A stretch of 64,000 nucleotides of DNA from Aeromonas dhakensis (GTDB lineage: Bacteria; Pseudomonadota; Gammaproteobacteria; Enterobacterales; Aeromonadaceae), in NCBI RefSeq assembly GCF_000820305.1, contig NZ_CDBH01000045.1, positions 62,001-126,000 on the forward strand. Reading direction: 5' to 3'. The translations under genes and the position numbers were made by a program. The first letter of the stretch is position 1. Each line of letters begins with the position of its first letter. The notes under the pieces are model-generated. The model was not told the DNA's origin. It saw only the letters and a list, made by a program, of their open reading frames with translations, and searched no databases. Positions 43,918 to 53,982 of this stretch are shown here, in pieces.

Positions 43918-45629
43918 CAGGCGTCTCTTGTTAGGCTGGTGGGAAAGGTCAGATGTACGCAGGTGCCTCTGGGCGGCCTTTCACTGATGGTCAGCAGGCC
44001 ATGCAGCTTGTTGGCACGCTCGTTCATGATGCTCAGGCCGTAGTGGTTGACCGCCGAGCTTGCGATCCCTATTCCGACACCATCATCTGAAATCTGAACC
44101 TGGATGTTACCATCGGCGAGGGTCTCACAGCTAACATCAATCACTTGTGCGCTGGCATGTTTGATGGCATTGAGGACTGCCTCACGGATCAGCTGCAAAA
44201 TGTGAATGTGCTGACCCGCTTCGAGGTCGGTATCGGCCAGACCGTAATGGAGCCTGATATCGGCCTGGGTCTGCGGCTTGAGTTGCTCCAGCATCACCTT
44301 GATGGCTTCGCCGAGATTGGCGTCACCAATGCTGAGGCGGAAGGTGCCGAGCAGCTCGCGCAGCTGGGTGTAGGCGCTGCCAAGCCCCTCATCGATCTGC
44401 TGCATGGCGGCTTCGGCCTTGGCGGTATCCCCCTTGGCAAACGAGCGCTTGAGCAGGGTGGCCTGGATCTTGAGATAGGAGAGCGCCTGGGCCAGGGAGT
44501 CGTGCAACTCGCGGGCGATGACGGCCCGCTCTTCCATCAGCAGCAGGCGCTGGTGTTGCAGCAGGGTCTGATCCTTGTGCAGCACCTGAGCCAGCAACAT
44601 GGAGAAGTTCTTCATCAGCCGCTCGTCGATGGGGTGGCTGCTGATGACGTCGAGCCGGCCATACTCCTGCTCATCCATCTGCAGATAGAAGCTGACCACC
44701 GCCTCCAGATCGCCTGGCCAACCCTTGCGGCCGGTGATGTAGTCCGGCATGGCATTGTGCTCGAAACGGGTCAGCCGGATGTAGTCGATGTGCTGGTGGG
44801 CCGCCGCTCGCTCCAGCAGCTTGAGCAGGGTGCGCCGGCTCAGCGGCGCCGCGTGCAGCTTCTGGGCTGTGCTGTAGAGAAAGGAGAGGGTGTCGTTGGC
44901 CTGTTGCAGCTTGGCAGTCTTCTCTTCCACCTTGCTCTCCAGCTCCCGGTAGAGCTTGCCAAGCTCATCGGCCATGGTGACAAAGGCCCCCGACAGCTCC
45001 CCCAGTTCGTTTTCGCAGCGGGGGGGCAGGGTCAGATCGAACTCCTGGCGCTGGATCTGGCGGGCGCAATAGACCAGCTGGTTGAGCGGGGCCACCACCT
45101 GCTGGCGGGTAAAGCGCACCGTGAACCAGGCGATGGTGATGATGGAGAGCAGCCCCAGCCCTTCGGCCAGCGCCAGCATGCGCACCTTGAACTCCACGTG
45201 ATACTGCATCTGGTTGACGAAGTCATCGATGGCGGCGACGAACTGCTCTGTGTTATCCGTATAGCGCCGCGGGGTGGCATTCTCGATGTGCTCGCGCATC
45301 ACCTGCCACTGCTGCAGCACCTCGCCGTAGGTGCGACGCAGGGAGGCTGGCGTGATCCAGCGCTGGGTCTCCTGCAGCTCGGCGGCGTGCAGGGTCTGCT
45401 CGAACTGATCGAGCCGGCTCAGCACCTGCTGGCCCTGCTCAATCTCGTAGGCCATCCGGTAGGCCTGCATCCGCAGGGAGCCGGAGAGGTTGATCGCCTT
45501 GGCATCGGGCACCGAATAGAACAGGGTCACCATGGCCACCACGGCGATCAGGCTCGCCATGAACAGGATGAGCACCATGGAGCGTCCGATGGCGCTGCTG
45601 ACCGAATGTACTTTGAACCACTTTCCCAT
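43917..45629 (-). CDS. narQ: Nitrate/nitrite sensor histidine kinase NarQ
   Basis: 570 aa. Two membrane helices enclose a periplasmic four-helix domain. The nitrate-binding P-box is at 44-60 (DAKAINLSGSLRMQAYRM). HAMP, a GAF-like signalling module, then a HisKA_3 kinase with H376 in ARELHDSLAQALSYLK and an HATPase end (DDGVGIG). It phosphorylates NarP, encoded in the overlapping next gene. Divergent from moaA, with which it shares a promoter region. Confidence 0.93.
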   Translation of the reverse strand: MGKWFKVHSVSSAIGRSMVLILFMASLIAVVAMVTLFYSVPDAKAINLSGSLRMQAYRMAYEIEQGQQVLSRLDQFEQTLHAAELQETQRWITPASLRRTYGEVLQQWQVMREHIENATPRRYTDNTEQFVAAIDDFVNQMQYHVEFKVRMLALAEGLGLLSIITIAWFTVRFTRQQVVAPLNQLVYCARQIQRQEFDLTLPPRCENELGELSGAFVTMADELGKLYRELESKVEEKTAKLQQANDTLSFLYSTAQKLHAAPLSRRTLLKLLERAAAHQHIDYIRLTRFEHNAMPDYITGRKGWPGDLEAVVSFYLQMDEQEYGRLDVISSHPIDERLMKNFSMLLAQVLHKDQTLLQHQRLLLMEERAVIARELHDSLAQALSYLKIQATLLKRSFAKGDTAKAEAAMQQIDEGLGSAYTQLRELLGTFRLSIGDANLGEAIKVMLEQLKPQTQADIRLHYGLADTDLEAGQHIHILQLIREAVLNAIKHASAQVIDVSCETLADGNIQVQISDDGVGIGIASSAVNHYGLSIMNERANKLHGLLTISERPPRGTCVHLTFPTSLTRDA

Positions 45630-45698
45630 GCCGGCTCTCTTCCTTCACTGCAGACAATAACCCCACAAAGTAGCATGGGAGTGTACTCCAACTTGTGC

Positions 45699-45704
45699 TA
45701 GCAT
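45699..45704 (+). promoter_or_regulatory. Predicted -10 of moaA
   Basis: TAGCAT at 45699-45704 would start transcription near 45711, just before the riboswitch. A GGAGTGTACTCC inverted repeat (45678-45689) overlaps the -35 region and might bind a regulator. Confidence 0.4.
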
Positions 45705-45719
45705 CGAAAAACTAGATGA

Positions 45720-45830
45720 ACTCCGAGCGGTTTTGCCTAAGTCCTCATGATAGGGGGAAACCGCCGTCAGCCGATGTTCGAGCTGTAAGGGTCAGGAAAG
45801 AAATGCCCTGGCCTCCCGTATTTGGAAAGG
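45720..45830 (+). ncRNA. Molybdenum cofactor (Moco) riboswitch of moaA
   Basis: The leader follows the Moco RNA motif: it opens with ACTCCGAGCGGTTTTGCC, has a GCGGTTT/AAACCGC stem, a GCCGATGTTCGAGC segment, an AGGG/CCCT hairpin arm, and ends with GCCTCCCGTATTTGGAAAGG. The last bases contain the GGAAAGG ribosome site of moaA, 5-6 bases before its ATG. Ligand-stabilised folding could therefore hide the ribosome site and lower MoaA synthesis when Moco is plentiful. Confidence 0.82.
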
Positions 45831-45835
45831 TGTTT

Positions 45836-46831
45836 ATGTCGCCACTGCAAGATGGTTTTTCCCGTCGTTTTTACTATTTGCGCCTGTCGGTCACCGACGT
45901 GTGCAATTTTCGCTGTACCTACTGTTTGCCGGATGGCTATCGGCCACCGGCCGGTGGCAAGGCGGGGCGCCAGCCCTTTCTCTCTCTCGAAGAGATCCGC
46001 CGCGTCGTCGGTGGCTTTGCCGCCATGGGCACCCGCAAGGTGCGTCTGACCGGCGGGGAACCCTCCCTGCGCCGGGACTTCACCGCCATCATAGAGACGG
46101 TGGCCAATACCCCCGGCATCGAGAAGGTGGCCATGACCACCAATGGGTATCGTTTGAAAGAGCGGGCCAAAGAGTGGTTCGATGCGGGCCTGACCGCCCT
46201 CAACGTCAGCGTCGACAGCCTGGATCCGCGTCAGTTTCACCAGATCACCGGCGAGAACAAGCTGGCGGAGGTGATGGAGGGGATCGAAGCGGCGCTGGCC
46301 GCCGGCTTCAAGTCGGTCAAGATCAATGCCGTACTGCTCAAGGGTCTCAACGACCACCAGCTGGATGCCTTCCTGGCCTGGATCCGGCACCAACCCATCG
46401 AGCTGCGTTTCATCGAGCTGATGCAGACCGGCGAGATGGATACCCTGTTTCGCGATCACCACGCCAGCGGGGCGCTCATCAAACAGCGTCTGCTCGATGC
46501 CGGTTGGTTGCAGCAGCTGCGTGGCGACGACGATGGCCCCGCCCAGGTATTCATGCATCCGGAGTCGATGGGTGGGGTCGGGCTCATCATGCCCTACAGC
46601 AAGGATTTCTGTGCCGGTTGCAACCGGCTGCGAGTCTCTTCCCTCGGCAAGCTGCACCTCTGCCTGTTCGGCGATCACGGGGTGGAGCTTCGCGATCTGT
46701 TGACGGATGACGGCCAGCAGGATGAATTGCAGCAGCGGATCCGCAGCGCCCTTGCCGGCAAGGCTGCGACCCACAGGCTGCACGAAGGCAATGCCGGCAT
46801 GACCCCGCATCTGGCCTCCATCGGTGGCTGA
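45836..46831 (+). CDS. moaA: GTP 3',8-cyclase MoaA
   Basis: 331 aa radical SAM enzyme for the first step of molybdenum cofactor synthesis. The N-terminal cluster ligands are C23, C27 and C30 (CNFRCTYC); a second cluster motif [20 protein letters not shown] is near the C-terminus, and the chain ends in GG as usual. The ATG used is that after the riboswitch; a frame open further upstream runs through the RNA element. It works with MoaC, encoded 8 kb away. Confidence 0.96.
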   Translation: MSPLQDGFSRRFYYLRLSVTDVCNFRCTYCLPDGYRPPAGGKAGRQPFLSLEEIRRVVGGFAAMGTRKVRLTGGEPSLRRDFTAIIETVANTPGIEKVAMTTNGYRLKERAKEWFDAGLTALNVSVDSLDPRQFHQITGENKLAEVMEGIEAALAAGFKSVKINAVLLKGLNDHQLDAFLAWIRHQPIELRFIELMQTGEMDTLFRDHHASGALIKQRLLDAGWLQQLRGDDDGPAQVFMHPESMGGVGLIMPYSKDFCAGCNRLRVSSLGKLHLCLFGDHGVELRDLLTDDGQQDELQQRIRSALAGKAATHRLHEGNAGMTPHLASIGG

Positions 46832-46926
46832 GCGACCTCGCTCGAAAAAATAGCCATCGATTAATAAGCAATCCTCAAATGGGGGTATTTTGTCTTTCCC
46901 CCGTTGTTCTTTCCTGCGCCAAGGGT

Positions 46927-47016
46927 TTGATCCAGCGCAAGAATCCCCCCTGTTTATCTCCCTGGTGGTATATCCCTGAACTTGTCAGGGCCGCAATATA
47001 CACCCACTCTTATAAT
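46927..47016 (+). promoter_or_regulatory. nap operon promoter with FNR-like site
   Basis: TATAAT at 47011-47016 has no usable -35 at 17 bases (GGGCCG), as in activator-dependent promoters. An FNR-like site TTGATCCAGCGCAA (46927-46940) keeps one full half and part of the other; its centre is about 89 bases before the predicted start. TACCCCC-like heptamers on the minus strand near 46885 and an inverted repeat GGTATT/AATACC at 47018-47032 are possible NarP targets. Confidence 0.45.
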
Positions 47017-47079
47017 AGGTATTGAAAATACCTGTCATAGGACTCACTCGTGCGCCATCACCAGCAACAAGGAGCCGTT

Positions 47080-47589
47080 ATGCCGGATGGGGTCAACCTG
47101 TCGCGTCGCAGTCTGTTTCGGGGTCGTCTGACATCGAATGAACCTCGGGTACAACTCCCTTGGTCCATCGCCTGGTCCGACTTTGCCGCCGACTGCACCC
47201 GCTGCGGTGACTGTCTCACGGCCTGCCCAGAGCAGATCCTGGTAAAGGGCGATGGCGGTTTCCCGACCGTGGATTTTCTGCGCGGCGAGTGCACCTTCTG
47301 CGGGGAATGTGTCGCCGCTTGCAGAGTGCCGATATTTCGTCCGACCACGGAGGCGCCCTGGCAATACATCGCCCATATTGAAGCCAGCTGTCTGGCTCAG
47401 GGTCAGGTGTTCTGCCAGCGCTGCCAGGACAGCTGCGAGCCCAGGGCAATCCATTTCTCCCCCGTGCTGGGCCGGGTGCCGACCCCCAGCATCGAGGCCG
47501 CAGTCTGCACCGGTTGCGGTGCCTGTGTGAAGGATTGTCCGGTCGGCAGCATCCGGGTGGGAGCCCCCGCCAGCGAGGAGTCCAGATGA
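47080..47589 (+). CDS. napF: Ferredoxin-type protein NapF
   Basis: 169 aa cytoplasmic iron-sulfur protein with three 4Fe-4S cysteine clusters (CTRCGDCLTACP; CTFCGECVAAC; CTGCGACVKDCP). It starts MPDGVNLSRRSLFRG; AAGGAG stands 5 bases before this ATG, better than a GTG ten codons earlier. NapF interacts with NapA during its maturation. It opens the operon napFDAGHBC. Confidence 0.94.
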   Translation: MPDGVNLSRRSLFRGRLTSNEPRVQLPWSIAWSDFAADCTRCGDCLTACPEQILVKGDGGFPTVDFLRGECTFCGECVAACRVPIFRPTTEAPWQYIAHIEASCLAQGQVFCQRCQDSCEPRAIHFSPVLGRVPTPSIEAAVCTGCGACVKDCPVGSIRVGAPASEESR

Positions 47590-47618
47590 AGCAGGATGTG
47601 TGTGAAGCAGGAGCCACA

Positions 47619-47882
47619 ATGAAACAAGAGTTCCATGTATCGAGCCTGGTGGTGCTGACCCAGCCCTCCTTGCGTCACCGGCTCGCAGAGCAGATTGCCA
47701 CCCTCGAGGGGGCCGAGATCCATGCAGTCAGTGATGAGGGCAAGCTGGTGGTGACCCTGGAAGGCCCGAGCCAGCGGCCCATCATGACGGCCATCGACGC
47801 CATCAATGCGATGCCGGGCGTGCTGTCCGCCGCCCTGATTTACCACCAGTTCGATGAGCTCGATGCCCAGTGCAAGGAGTAG
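47619..47882 (+). CDS. napD: NapA maturation chaperone NapD
   Basis: 87 aa. It binds the twin-arginine signal peptide of NapA. Family features are the start EFHVSSLVVLTQP and the segment GKLVVTLEGPSQRPIMTAIDAINAMPGVLSAALIYHQFD (quoted in part). The ATG at 47619 has CAGGAG 5 bases upstream; an in-frame ATG at 47586, overlapping napF, is an alternative. The 3' part of this gene is partly duplicated just downstream. Confidence 0.93.
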   Translation: MKQEFHVSSLVVLTQPSLRHRLAEQIATLEGAEIHAVSDEGKLVVTLEGPSQRPIMTAIDAINAMPGVLSAALIYHQFDELDAQCKE

Positions 47883-47884
47883 TG

Positions 47885-48027
47885 CCATAAGGCCGAGCCT
47901 GCGTGACTCATCATGATGGCCGCCATGGATGCACAGAAAAACGACGCCAGGGTTCTAGTTCGCCGCCCTGAGCCAAAACCAGTTCGATACACTCGACAAC
48001 TTACGCGATAAGCAATGTGAGGATATG
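47885..48027 (+). pseudogene. Decayed tandem duplicate of the napD 3' end
   Basis: The napD-napA spacer aligns with 47761-47886. Matching blocks in the same order are AAGGCC-GAGCC-GCG, ATCATGA-GGCC, GCCGCCCTGA, CCAGTTCGAT, CTCGA and a final GAGGATATGCC that mirrors AAGGAGTAGTGCC of napD. Offset is about 125-145 bases. The copy has frameshifts. Its end supplies the napA ribosome site; the equivalent place in copy one reads GCCATA instead of GCCATG. Confidence 0.7.
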
Positions 48028-48029
48028 CC

Positions 48030-50519
48030 ATGAAGCTGAGTCGACGCGACTTTATGAAGGCCAACGCGGTGGCGGCAGCCGCTGCCGTGGCTGGTGTCAG
48101 TGCCCCCACGCTGGCGGCCAATCTGATCACCAGTACCGACAAGACTGCCATCACCTGGGACAAGGCGCCGTGCCGTTTCTGCGGTACCGGCTGTTCCGTG
48201 CTGGTGGGTTCCCAGGATGGGCGTGTCGTGGCGACCCAGGGCGATCCCGATGCACCGGTCAACCGCGGTCTTAACTGCATCAAGGGTTACTTCCTGTCCA
48301 AGATCATGTATGGCCAGGACAGGCTGACCCAGCCCATGCTGCGCATGACCAACGGCAAGTTCGACAAGAACGGCAACTTCGCCCCCATCAGCTGGGATCA
48401 GGCCTTCGACATCATGGCCGAGAAGTTCAAGGCCACCCTGAAAGAGAAGGGCCCGACCGCCGTCGGCATGTTCGGCTCCGGCCAGTGGACCGTGTGGGAA
48501 GGCTATGCCGCCGCCAAGCTGATGAAGGCCGGTCTGCGTACCAACAACCTAGATCCCAATGCCCGTCACTGCATGGCGTCCGCGGTAGTGGGCTTCATGC
48601 GTACCTTCGGCATGGATGAACCCATGGGCTGCTACGACGATATCGAGCAGGCCGACGCCTTCGTGCTGTGGGGCTCCAACATGGCCGAGATGCACCCCAT
48701 CCTCTGGTCGCGCATCTCCGATCGCCGCCTGTCCCACCAGGACGTGCAGGTGCACGTGCTCTCCACCTTCGAGCATCGCAGCTTCGAGCTGGCGGACAAC
48801 GGCATGGTGTTCACCCCGCAGACCGACTTGGCGATCCTCAACTACATCGCCAACTACATCATCCAGAATGACAAGGTGAACTGGGAGTTCGTCAACAAGC
48901 ACACCCAGTTCCGCAAGGGCACCACGGACATCGGCTACGGCCTGCGCCCCACCAACCCGCTGCAGCAGAAGGCCAAGAACCCGGACAACGGCGATTCCAC
49001 CCCGATGAGCTTCGACGACTTCGCCAAGTTCGTGGCGGATTACGATCTGGAGTCCGTCTCCAAGCTCTCCGGCGTCTCCAAGGACAAGCTCGAGAAGCTG
49101 GCTCAGCTCTATGCCGATCCGAGCAAGAAGGTGGTCTCCTACTGGACCATGGGGTTCAACCAGCACACCCGCGGTGTCTGGGCCAACAACCTCTGCTACA
49201 ACATTCACCTGCTGACCGGCAAGATCTCCCAGCCGGGTTCCGGTCCCTTCTCCCTGACCGGTCAGCCCTCCGCCTGCGGTACTGCCCGTGAGGTGGGCAC
49301 CTTCGCTCACCGTCTGCCGGCCGACATGGTGGTGACCGAACCCAAGCACCGCGCCATCGCCGAGAAGATCTGGAAGCTGCCGGAAGGCACCATCCCGGAG
49401 CAGGTGGGCTACCACGCCGTACTGCAAAACCGCATGCTCAAGGACGGCAAGCTCAACGCCTACTGGGTGATGTGCAACAACAACATGCAGGCCGGCCCGA
49501 ACATGAACGAAGAGGGGCTGCCCGGTTATCGCAACCCGGCCAACTTCATCGTGGTCTCCGATCCTTATCCGACCGTGACCGCCCAGGCGGCCGACCTCAT
49601 CCTGCCGACCGCCATGTGGGTGGAGAAAGAGGGGGCTTACGGCAACGCCGAGCGTCGCACCCAGTTCTGGCACCAGCAGGTGAAGGCACCGGAAGGGGCC
49701 AAGTCCGACCTGTGGCAGCTGATGGAGTTCTCCAAGCGCTTCACCGTGGAAGAGGTGTGGCCGGCGGAGCTTATCGCCAAGATGCCGGAAGTGAAGGGCA
49801 AGACCCTGTTCGACGTGCTCTATGCCAACGGCCAGGTCAACCAGTTCCCGAAAGAGCAGAGCAAGGGGGCGCTGAACGACGAGGCAGAGCACTTTGGTTT
49901 CTACGTCCAGAAGGGGCTGTTCGAAGAGTACGCTACCTTCGGGCGCGGCCATGGCCACGATCTGGCGCCGTTTGATCAGTATCACGAAGCCCGTGGCCTG
50001 CGCTGGCCTGTGGTGGATGGCAAAGAGACCCTGTGGCGCTATCGCGAAGGGTTCGACCCTTACGTGAAAGCGGGCGAGGGGGTGCGTTTCTACGGCAAGC
50101 CCGACGGCAAGGCGGTGATCTTCGCGCTGCCCTATGAGCCGGCCGCCGAGGCACCGGACAAAGAGTACGACATGTGGCTCTCCACCGGTCGCGTGCTGGA
50201 GCACTGGCACACCGGCACCATGACCCGCCGGGTCCCCGAGCTTTATCGCGCCTTCCCGGATGCGGTACTGTTCATGCACCCGGAAGATGCCAAGGCTCGC
50301 GGCGTGCGCCGTGGTGAAGAGGTGATCGTCTCCTCCCGCCGTGGCGAGGTGAAAACCCGGGTCGAGACCCGCGGTCGCAACCGTCCGCCCAAGGGACTGG
50401 TGTTCATGCCCTTCTTCGACGCGAGTCAGCTGGTCAACAAGCTGACCCTGGACGCCACCGATCCGCTCTCCAAAGAGACGGATTACAAGAAGTGCGCCGT
50501 CAAGGTCGTCAAGGCATAA
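48030..50519 (+). CDS. napA: Periplasmic nitrate reductase catalytic subunit NapA
   Basis: 829 aa molybdopterin enzyme reducing nitrate to nitrite. A twin-arginine signal ([10 protein letters not shown], cleavage near LAA) is followed by a 4Fe-4S motif starting C48-x2-C51-x3-C55 with a fourth Cys in GLNCIKG. The molybdenum ligand is C181 in ARHCMASA. The rest has the four-domain DMSO-reductase fold with bis-MGD contacts. Start ATG has GAGGAT 5-6 bases upstream, within the napD remnant. Confidence 0.97.
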   Translation: MKLSRRDFMKANAVAAAAAVAGVSAPTLAANLITSTDKTAITWDKAPCRFCGTGCSVLVGSQDGRVVATQGDPDAPVNRGLNCIKGYFLSKIMYGQDRLTQPMLRMTNGKFDKNGNFAPISWDQAFDIMAEKFKATLKEKGPTAVGMFGSGQWTVWEGYAAAKLMKAGLRTNNLDPNARHCMASAVVGFMRTFGMDEPMGCYDDIEQADAFVLWGSNMAEMHPILWSRISDRRLSHQDVQVHVLSTFEHRSFELADNGMVFTPQTDLAILNYIANYIIQNDKVNWEFVNKHTQFRKGTTDIGYGLRPTNPLQQKAKNPDNGDSTPMSFDDFAKFVADYDLESVSKLSGVSKDKLEKLAQLYADPSKKVVSYWTMGFNQHTRGVWANNLCYNIHLLTGKISQPGSGPFSLTGQPSACGTAREVGTFAHRLPADMVVTEPKHRAIAEKIWKLPEGTIPEQVGYHAVLQNRMLKDGKLNAYWVMCNNNMQAGPNMNEEGLPGYRNPANFIVVSDPYPTVTAQAADLILPTAMWVEKEGAYGNAERRTQFWHQQVKAPEGAKSDLWQLMEFSKRFTVEEVWPAELIAKMPEVKGKTLFDVLYANGQVNQFPKEQSKGALNDEAEHFGFYVQKGLFEEYATFGRGHGHDLAPFDQYHEARGLRWPVVDGKETLWRYREGFDPYVKAGEGVRFYGKPDGKAVIFALPYEPAAEAPDKEYDMWLSTGRVLEHWHTGTMTRRVPELYRAFPDAVLFMHPEDAKARGVRRGEEVIVSSRRGEVKTRVETRGRNRPPKGLVFMPFFDASQLVNKLTLDATDPLSKETDYKKCAVKVVKA

Positions 50520-50534
50520 GGCGGGGAGCGCGAG

Positions 50535-51269
50535 ATGAGTCGTAGTCGGCGCCAGTTTCTGGCCGACATGGCCAAGGGGGCCTGCGGTGTGGGCCTGCTT
50601 GGCGTGGGGCTCGGCGGCATGGCGCGCCAGCAGGTGCAGGCGGTGCCTGCCCAGGCGCTGCGTCCGCCTGCCGCCCTCGACGAGGCCGAGTTTCTCGGCG
50701 CCTGCGTGCGCTGCGGGCTCTGCGTCGAGGCTTGTCCCTACGACACCCTCAAGCTCGCCCGGCTGTTTGAACCCGTGACCACCGGCACCCCCTACTTCAA
50801 GGCGCGTGCCGTGCCGTGCGAGATGTGTGACGACATCCCTTGCGTGGCGGCTTGCCCGAGCGGGGCGCTGGATCAGGCCATGACCGACATCGATCAGGCG
50901 CGGATGGGGGTGGCGGTGCTCATCGATCACGAGACCTGCCTCAACTACCTGGGGCTGCGTTGCGACGTCTGCTACCGGGTCTGCCCGCTGATTGACAAGG
51001 CGATCACCCTGGAGCTGCAGCACAACCAGCGCACCGGCAAGCACGCCATGTTCCTGCCCACGGTGCACAGCGATGTCTGCACCGGCTGCGGCAAGTGCGA
51101 GCACGCCTGCGTGCTGGAAGAGGCAGCCATCAAGGTGGTGCCTCGTCAGCTCGCCAAGGGGGAGCTGGGCCACCACTACCGGCTCGGCTGGGAAGAGAAG
51201 GCAAAGGCGGGCAAATCGCTCATCGGCGACAGGCTCACCCTGCCAACCCGCAAACCGGAGGGGCTATGA
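50535..51269 (+). CDS. napG: Quinol dehydrogenase ferredoxin subunit NapG
   Basis: 244 aa exported iron-sulfur protein. A twin-arginine leader ([14 protein letters not shown]) is followed by four 4Fe-4S clusters ([46 protein letters not shown]). With NapH it feeds electrons from quinol toward NapC and NapAB. Its TGA overlaps the napH ATG. Confidence 0.95.
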   Translation: MSRSRRQFLADMAKGACGVGLLGVGLGGMARQQVQAVPAQALRPPAALDEAEFLGACVRCGLCVEACPYDTLKLARLFEPVTTGTPYFKARAVPCEMCDDIPCVAACPSGALDQAMTDIDQARMGVAVLIDHETCLNYLGLRCDVCYRVCPLIDKAITLELQHNQRTGKHAMFLPTVHSDVCTGCGKCEHACVLEEAAIKVVPRQLAKGELGHHYRLGWEEKAKAGKSLIGDRLTLPTRKPEGL

Positions 51270-52141
51270 GTCGTTATCCGGGAGCCGAAGCCACGGCCAG
51301 GCTGGGTTGGTGGCGCGCCCATCGCTTCCTGCTGTTGCGCCGGCTCAGCCAGTTTGGCGTGCTGGGGTTGTTCCTGCTGGGACCGCTGGCGGGCATCTGG
51401 ATCCTCGAGGGCAACCTCTCCAGCTCGCTGTTGCTGGAGACGGTGCCGCTCACGGATCCGCTGACCCTGCTGCAGTCGGTGGCGGCGGGCCATTGGCCCA
51501 TCCCCACCCTCTGGCTGGGGGCTGTCATCGTGCTGGCTGGTTACTGGCTGGTCGGGGGGCGGGTGTTCTGCTCCTGGGTCTGTCCGGTCAACCTCATCAC
51601 GGATGCCGCCGCCTGGCTGCGAGCCCGGCTCGGTCTCAAGGGCAATGGCCAGTTCAGCCGCAATACCCGTTACTGGCTGCTGGCCATGGTGCTGGTGGCG
51701 CCGGCCATCACCGGTGTGCTGGTGTGGGAGCTGGTCAATCCGGTGTCGCTCACCCTGCGCGGTCTGCTGTTTGGCATGGGGGCGGGCTGGGCCTTGCTGG
51801 CGGTGCTGTTCCTGTTCGACCTCTTCGTGGTGGAGCGGGGCTGGTGCGGTCACCTCTGTCCGGTGGGGGCCTTCTATGCCCTGGTCAACCGGGTCGGGTT
51901 CATCAAGATTTCTGCCAAGGGGCGCGAGCGGTGCAGCAACTGCATGGATTGTTATGCGGTCTGCCCGGAACGCCCCATCCTGCGCGGCCCCGTTCACGGT
52001 GCCAAGCGTGGTCACGGGCCCTTGATTGTGGCTCAGGAGTGTACCAACTGCGGCCGTTGCATCGATGTCTGCGCGGAGCAAGTTTTTGAAATCACTGTAG
52101 GTTTTGCCGTCAAGGCAGAGAAAACGTCGGAGAACAAATAA
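51266..52141 (+). CDS. napH: Quinol dehydrogenase membrane subunit NapH
   Basis: 291 aa with four membrane helices, two CxxxCP motifs in loops (CSWVCP; CGHLCP) and two C-terminal 4Fe-4S motifs ([23 protein letters not shown]). It anchors NapG and oxidises quinol. ATGA overlap with napG; its TAA shares the A of the napB ATG. Confidence 0.95.
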   Translation: MSRYPGAEATARLGWWRAHRFLLLRRLSQFGVLGLFLLGPLAGIWILEGNLSSSLLLETVPLTDPLTLLQSVAAGHWPIPTLWLGAVIVLAGYWLVGGRVFCSWVCPVNLITDAAAWLRARLGLKGNGQFSRNTRYWLLAMVLVAPAITGVLVWELVNPVSLTLRGLLFGMGAGWALLAVLFLFDLFVVERGWCGHLCPVGAFYALVNRVGFIKISAKGRERCSNCMDCYAVCPERPILRGPVHGAKRGHGPLIVAQECTNCGRCIDVCAEQVFEITVGFAVKAEKTSENK

Positions 52142-52596
52142 TGAAGAAGCTGATTGGAGCAATGCTGGCCTGTCTGATGGCAGGTTCCTTGATGGCGGCA
52201 GTCCCCGAGATCACCAACAGCACGGGGGGCATCAAGTCGGAGCGAGGAAGCACGGATCTGGTGACGGATGCCGATGCGGCCCCCATGAAGAACTTTCGCA
52301 AGGATGGTGATCTCTACGATCGCCAGTACATGCATCAGCCCCCGCTGATCCCCCACGACACCCGCAACTATGAAGTGGACAACAAGGTCAACAAGTGCCT
52401 GGCCTGTCACAGCTTCAAGAACGCCAGCGCCATGAAGGCCCCCAAGATCAGCCCGACTCACTTCGAGACCCGTGACGGCATGACGTTGGGAGAGGTGTCC
52501 CCCCGCCGCTACTTCTGCCTGCAGTGCCACGTGCCGCAAGCGGATGCCAAGCCGCTGGTGGAAAATACATTTAAACCAGTTGAAGCCTTGAACTGA
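52141..52596 (+). CDS. napB: Nitrate reductase cytochrome c subunit NapB
   Basis: 151 aa periplasmic dihaem cytochrome c. A signal peptide is cleaved near LMAA. Haem sites are CLACH and CLQCH; the segment YMHQPPLIPHDTRNY supplies a typical distal histidine. It passes electrons from NapC to NapA. It begins at the last base of napH. Confidence 0.96.
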   Translation: MKKLIGAMLACLMAGSLMAAVPEITNSTGGIKSERGSTDLVTDADAAPMKNFRKDGDLYDRQYMHQPPLIPHDTRNYEVDNKVNKCLACHSFKNASAMKAPKISPTHFETRDGMTLGEVSPRRYFCLQCHVPQADAKPLVENTFKPVEALN

Positions 52597-52607
52597 GGAA
52601 CCCATAG

Positions 52608-53198
52608 ATGAAATTACCCGGCTTTATCCAGCGTCTGTGGACCACCTTCAAGTCCCCCTCGAAGGCAGCCCTCTGGGTACTGCTGCTGATGGGCTTCTTC
52701 GGCGGGGTCATCTTCTGGGGCGGTTTCAACACCGCCATGGAAGCCTCCAACACCGAAAAGTTCTGCACCAGCTGCCACGAGATGAAGGACAACGTGTTCG
52801 TGGAGTACCGCGACACCATCCACTATGCCAACCGTTCCGGCGTGCGGGCCAGCTGCCCGGATTGCCACGTGCCGCACGAGTGGACCTACAAGATCATCCG
52901 TAAGGTGCAGGCCTCCAAGGAGCTGTGGGGCATGATCACCGGCAAGGTGGACACCCGCGAGAAGTTCGAGTCGCACCGGCGGGAGATGGCCGAGCGGGAG
53001 TGGAAGCGGATGAAGGACACGGATTCGAGGGAGTGTCGCAACTGCCACAACTTCGAATATATGGACTTCTCCCTGCAAGGCAAGCGGGGTGCCCAGATGC
53101 ACTCCACCAGCCTGGCCAGCGGCGAGAGCACCTGTATCGACTGCCACAAGGGCATTGCTCACCAGCTGCCCGACATGACAGGGGTGAAGGGCTTCTAA
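52608..53198 (+). CDS. napC: Tetrahaem cytochrome c quinol dehydrogenase NapC
   Basis: 196 aa NapC/NirT protein. One N-terminal membrane helix ([19 protein letters not shown]) anchors a periplasmic domain with four haem motifs: CTSCH, CPDCH, CRNCH and CIDCH. It oxidises membrane quinol and reduces NapB. It is the last gene of the operon; a hairpin follows 12 bases later. Confidence 0.96.
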   Translation: MKLPGFIQRLWTTFKSPSKAALWVLLLMGFFGGVIFWGGFNTAMEASNTEKFCTSCHEMKDNVFVEYRDTIHYANRSGVRASCPDCHVPHEWTYKIIRKVQASKELWGMITGKVDTREKFESHRREMAEREWKRMKDTDSRECRNCHNFEYMDFSLQGKRGAQMHSTSLASGESTCIDCHKGIAHQLPDMTGVKGF

Positions 53199-53210
53199 GC
53201 CTGCACCAGC

Positions 53211-53238
53211 AACGAGGCCGGGTTCACCCGGCCTCGTT
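53211..53238 (+). terminator. Hairpin at the end of the nap operon
   Basis: A perfect 12-bp stem (AACGAGGCCGGG / CCCGGCCTCGTT) with TTCA loop. The T run is weak, so efficiency is uncertain. Confidence 0.7.
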
Positions 53239-53466
53239 CATATTTCGCCCGGCCAGGGCAAAAGCACCACTGTGCCTCCTTTAAATCCCCCCTCTGGCGG
53301 GAGTTTTGATAGAATCGGCCCGCCGTGAGTCGCAGCGCATGACAGCAAGGTCAAAGGTTCAGCCCGGGTGGGTATGAACCGTGCCACCAGCGAGCGCTGT
53401 CAGCCGGGATCTTGGCCGCTTTTCTTCTTCTCTTTGCTCACGGTCCTTTGCCATCAGGAGCTGCCC
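53239..53466. other. Leader of the moaBCDE operon
   Basis: 228 bases. TAGAAT near 53311 resembles a -10. GGTTCA/TGAACC can form a hairpin near 53357-53381. I looked for a second Moco RNA motif here and did not find its conserved ends. No gene is evident. Confidence 0.35.
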
Positions 53467-53973
53467 ATGGGACAGAAACACAACGCATTCATTCCCCTCA
53501 AGATCGCCGTGCTGACGGTCTCCGACAGCCGCACCGCTGCCGATGACAGCTCGGGCGACTATCTGGTTTCCGCCCTCGCTGAATCGGGCCATCAGCTGGC
53601 CGACCGGGCGCTCTGCCCCGACAATCTGTTTCGTATTCGCGCCCAAGTGAGCGACTGGATCGCCGATGAGGGGGTGCAGGTGGTGCTCATCAACGGCGGC
53701 ACCGGCTTCAACGAACAGAACCGGGTGCCCGAGGCGGTCGGGGTACTGTTCGAGCGCACCGTGCAGGGCTTTGGCGAACTGTTTCGCCAGCTCTCCTTCG
53801 CCGACATCAAGGGCGCCGCCATGCAGAGCCGCGCGCTGGCGGGTCTCGCCAATCGCACCCTGATCTGCTGCCTGCCGGGCTCTACCGGTGCTTGCCAGCT
53901 GGGGTGGGAGAAGCTTATCCGCGATCAGCTCGATGCCCGCACCAAGCCGTGCAACTTCGTCTCCCATCTTTGA
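53467..53973 (+). CDS. moaB: Molybdenum cofactor biosynthesis protein MoaB
   Basis: 168 aa MogA/MoaB-family protein: LKIAVLTVSDSRTAADDSSG, NGGTGFNEQNRVPEAV and CCLPGSTGACQLGWEKLI. The family adenylylates molybdopterin in some organisms; in E. coli MoaB is dispensable. The ATG has AGGAG 7 bases upstream. It heads moaBCDE. Confidence 0.94.
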   Translation: MGQKHNAFIPLKIAVLTVSDSRTAADDSSGDYLVSALAESGHQLADRALCPDNLFRIRAQVSDWIADEGVQVVLINGGTGFNEQNRVPEAVGVLFERTVQGFGELFRQLSFADIKGAAMQSRALAGLANRTLICCLPGSTGACQLGWEKLIRDQLDARTKPCNFVSHL

Positions 53974-53982
53974 GGGCCTCTG

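Noticed and set aside
48549..51176. 875-codon open frame antisense to napA and napG
   Set aside because: Shadow of strongly supported nap genes; His- and Val-rich composition typical of reverse-complement reading.
53239..53466. Second Moco riboswitch before moaB
   Set aside because: A hairpin is present but none of the conserved Moco motif ends could be found.
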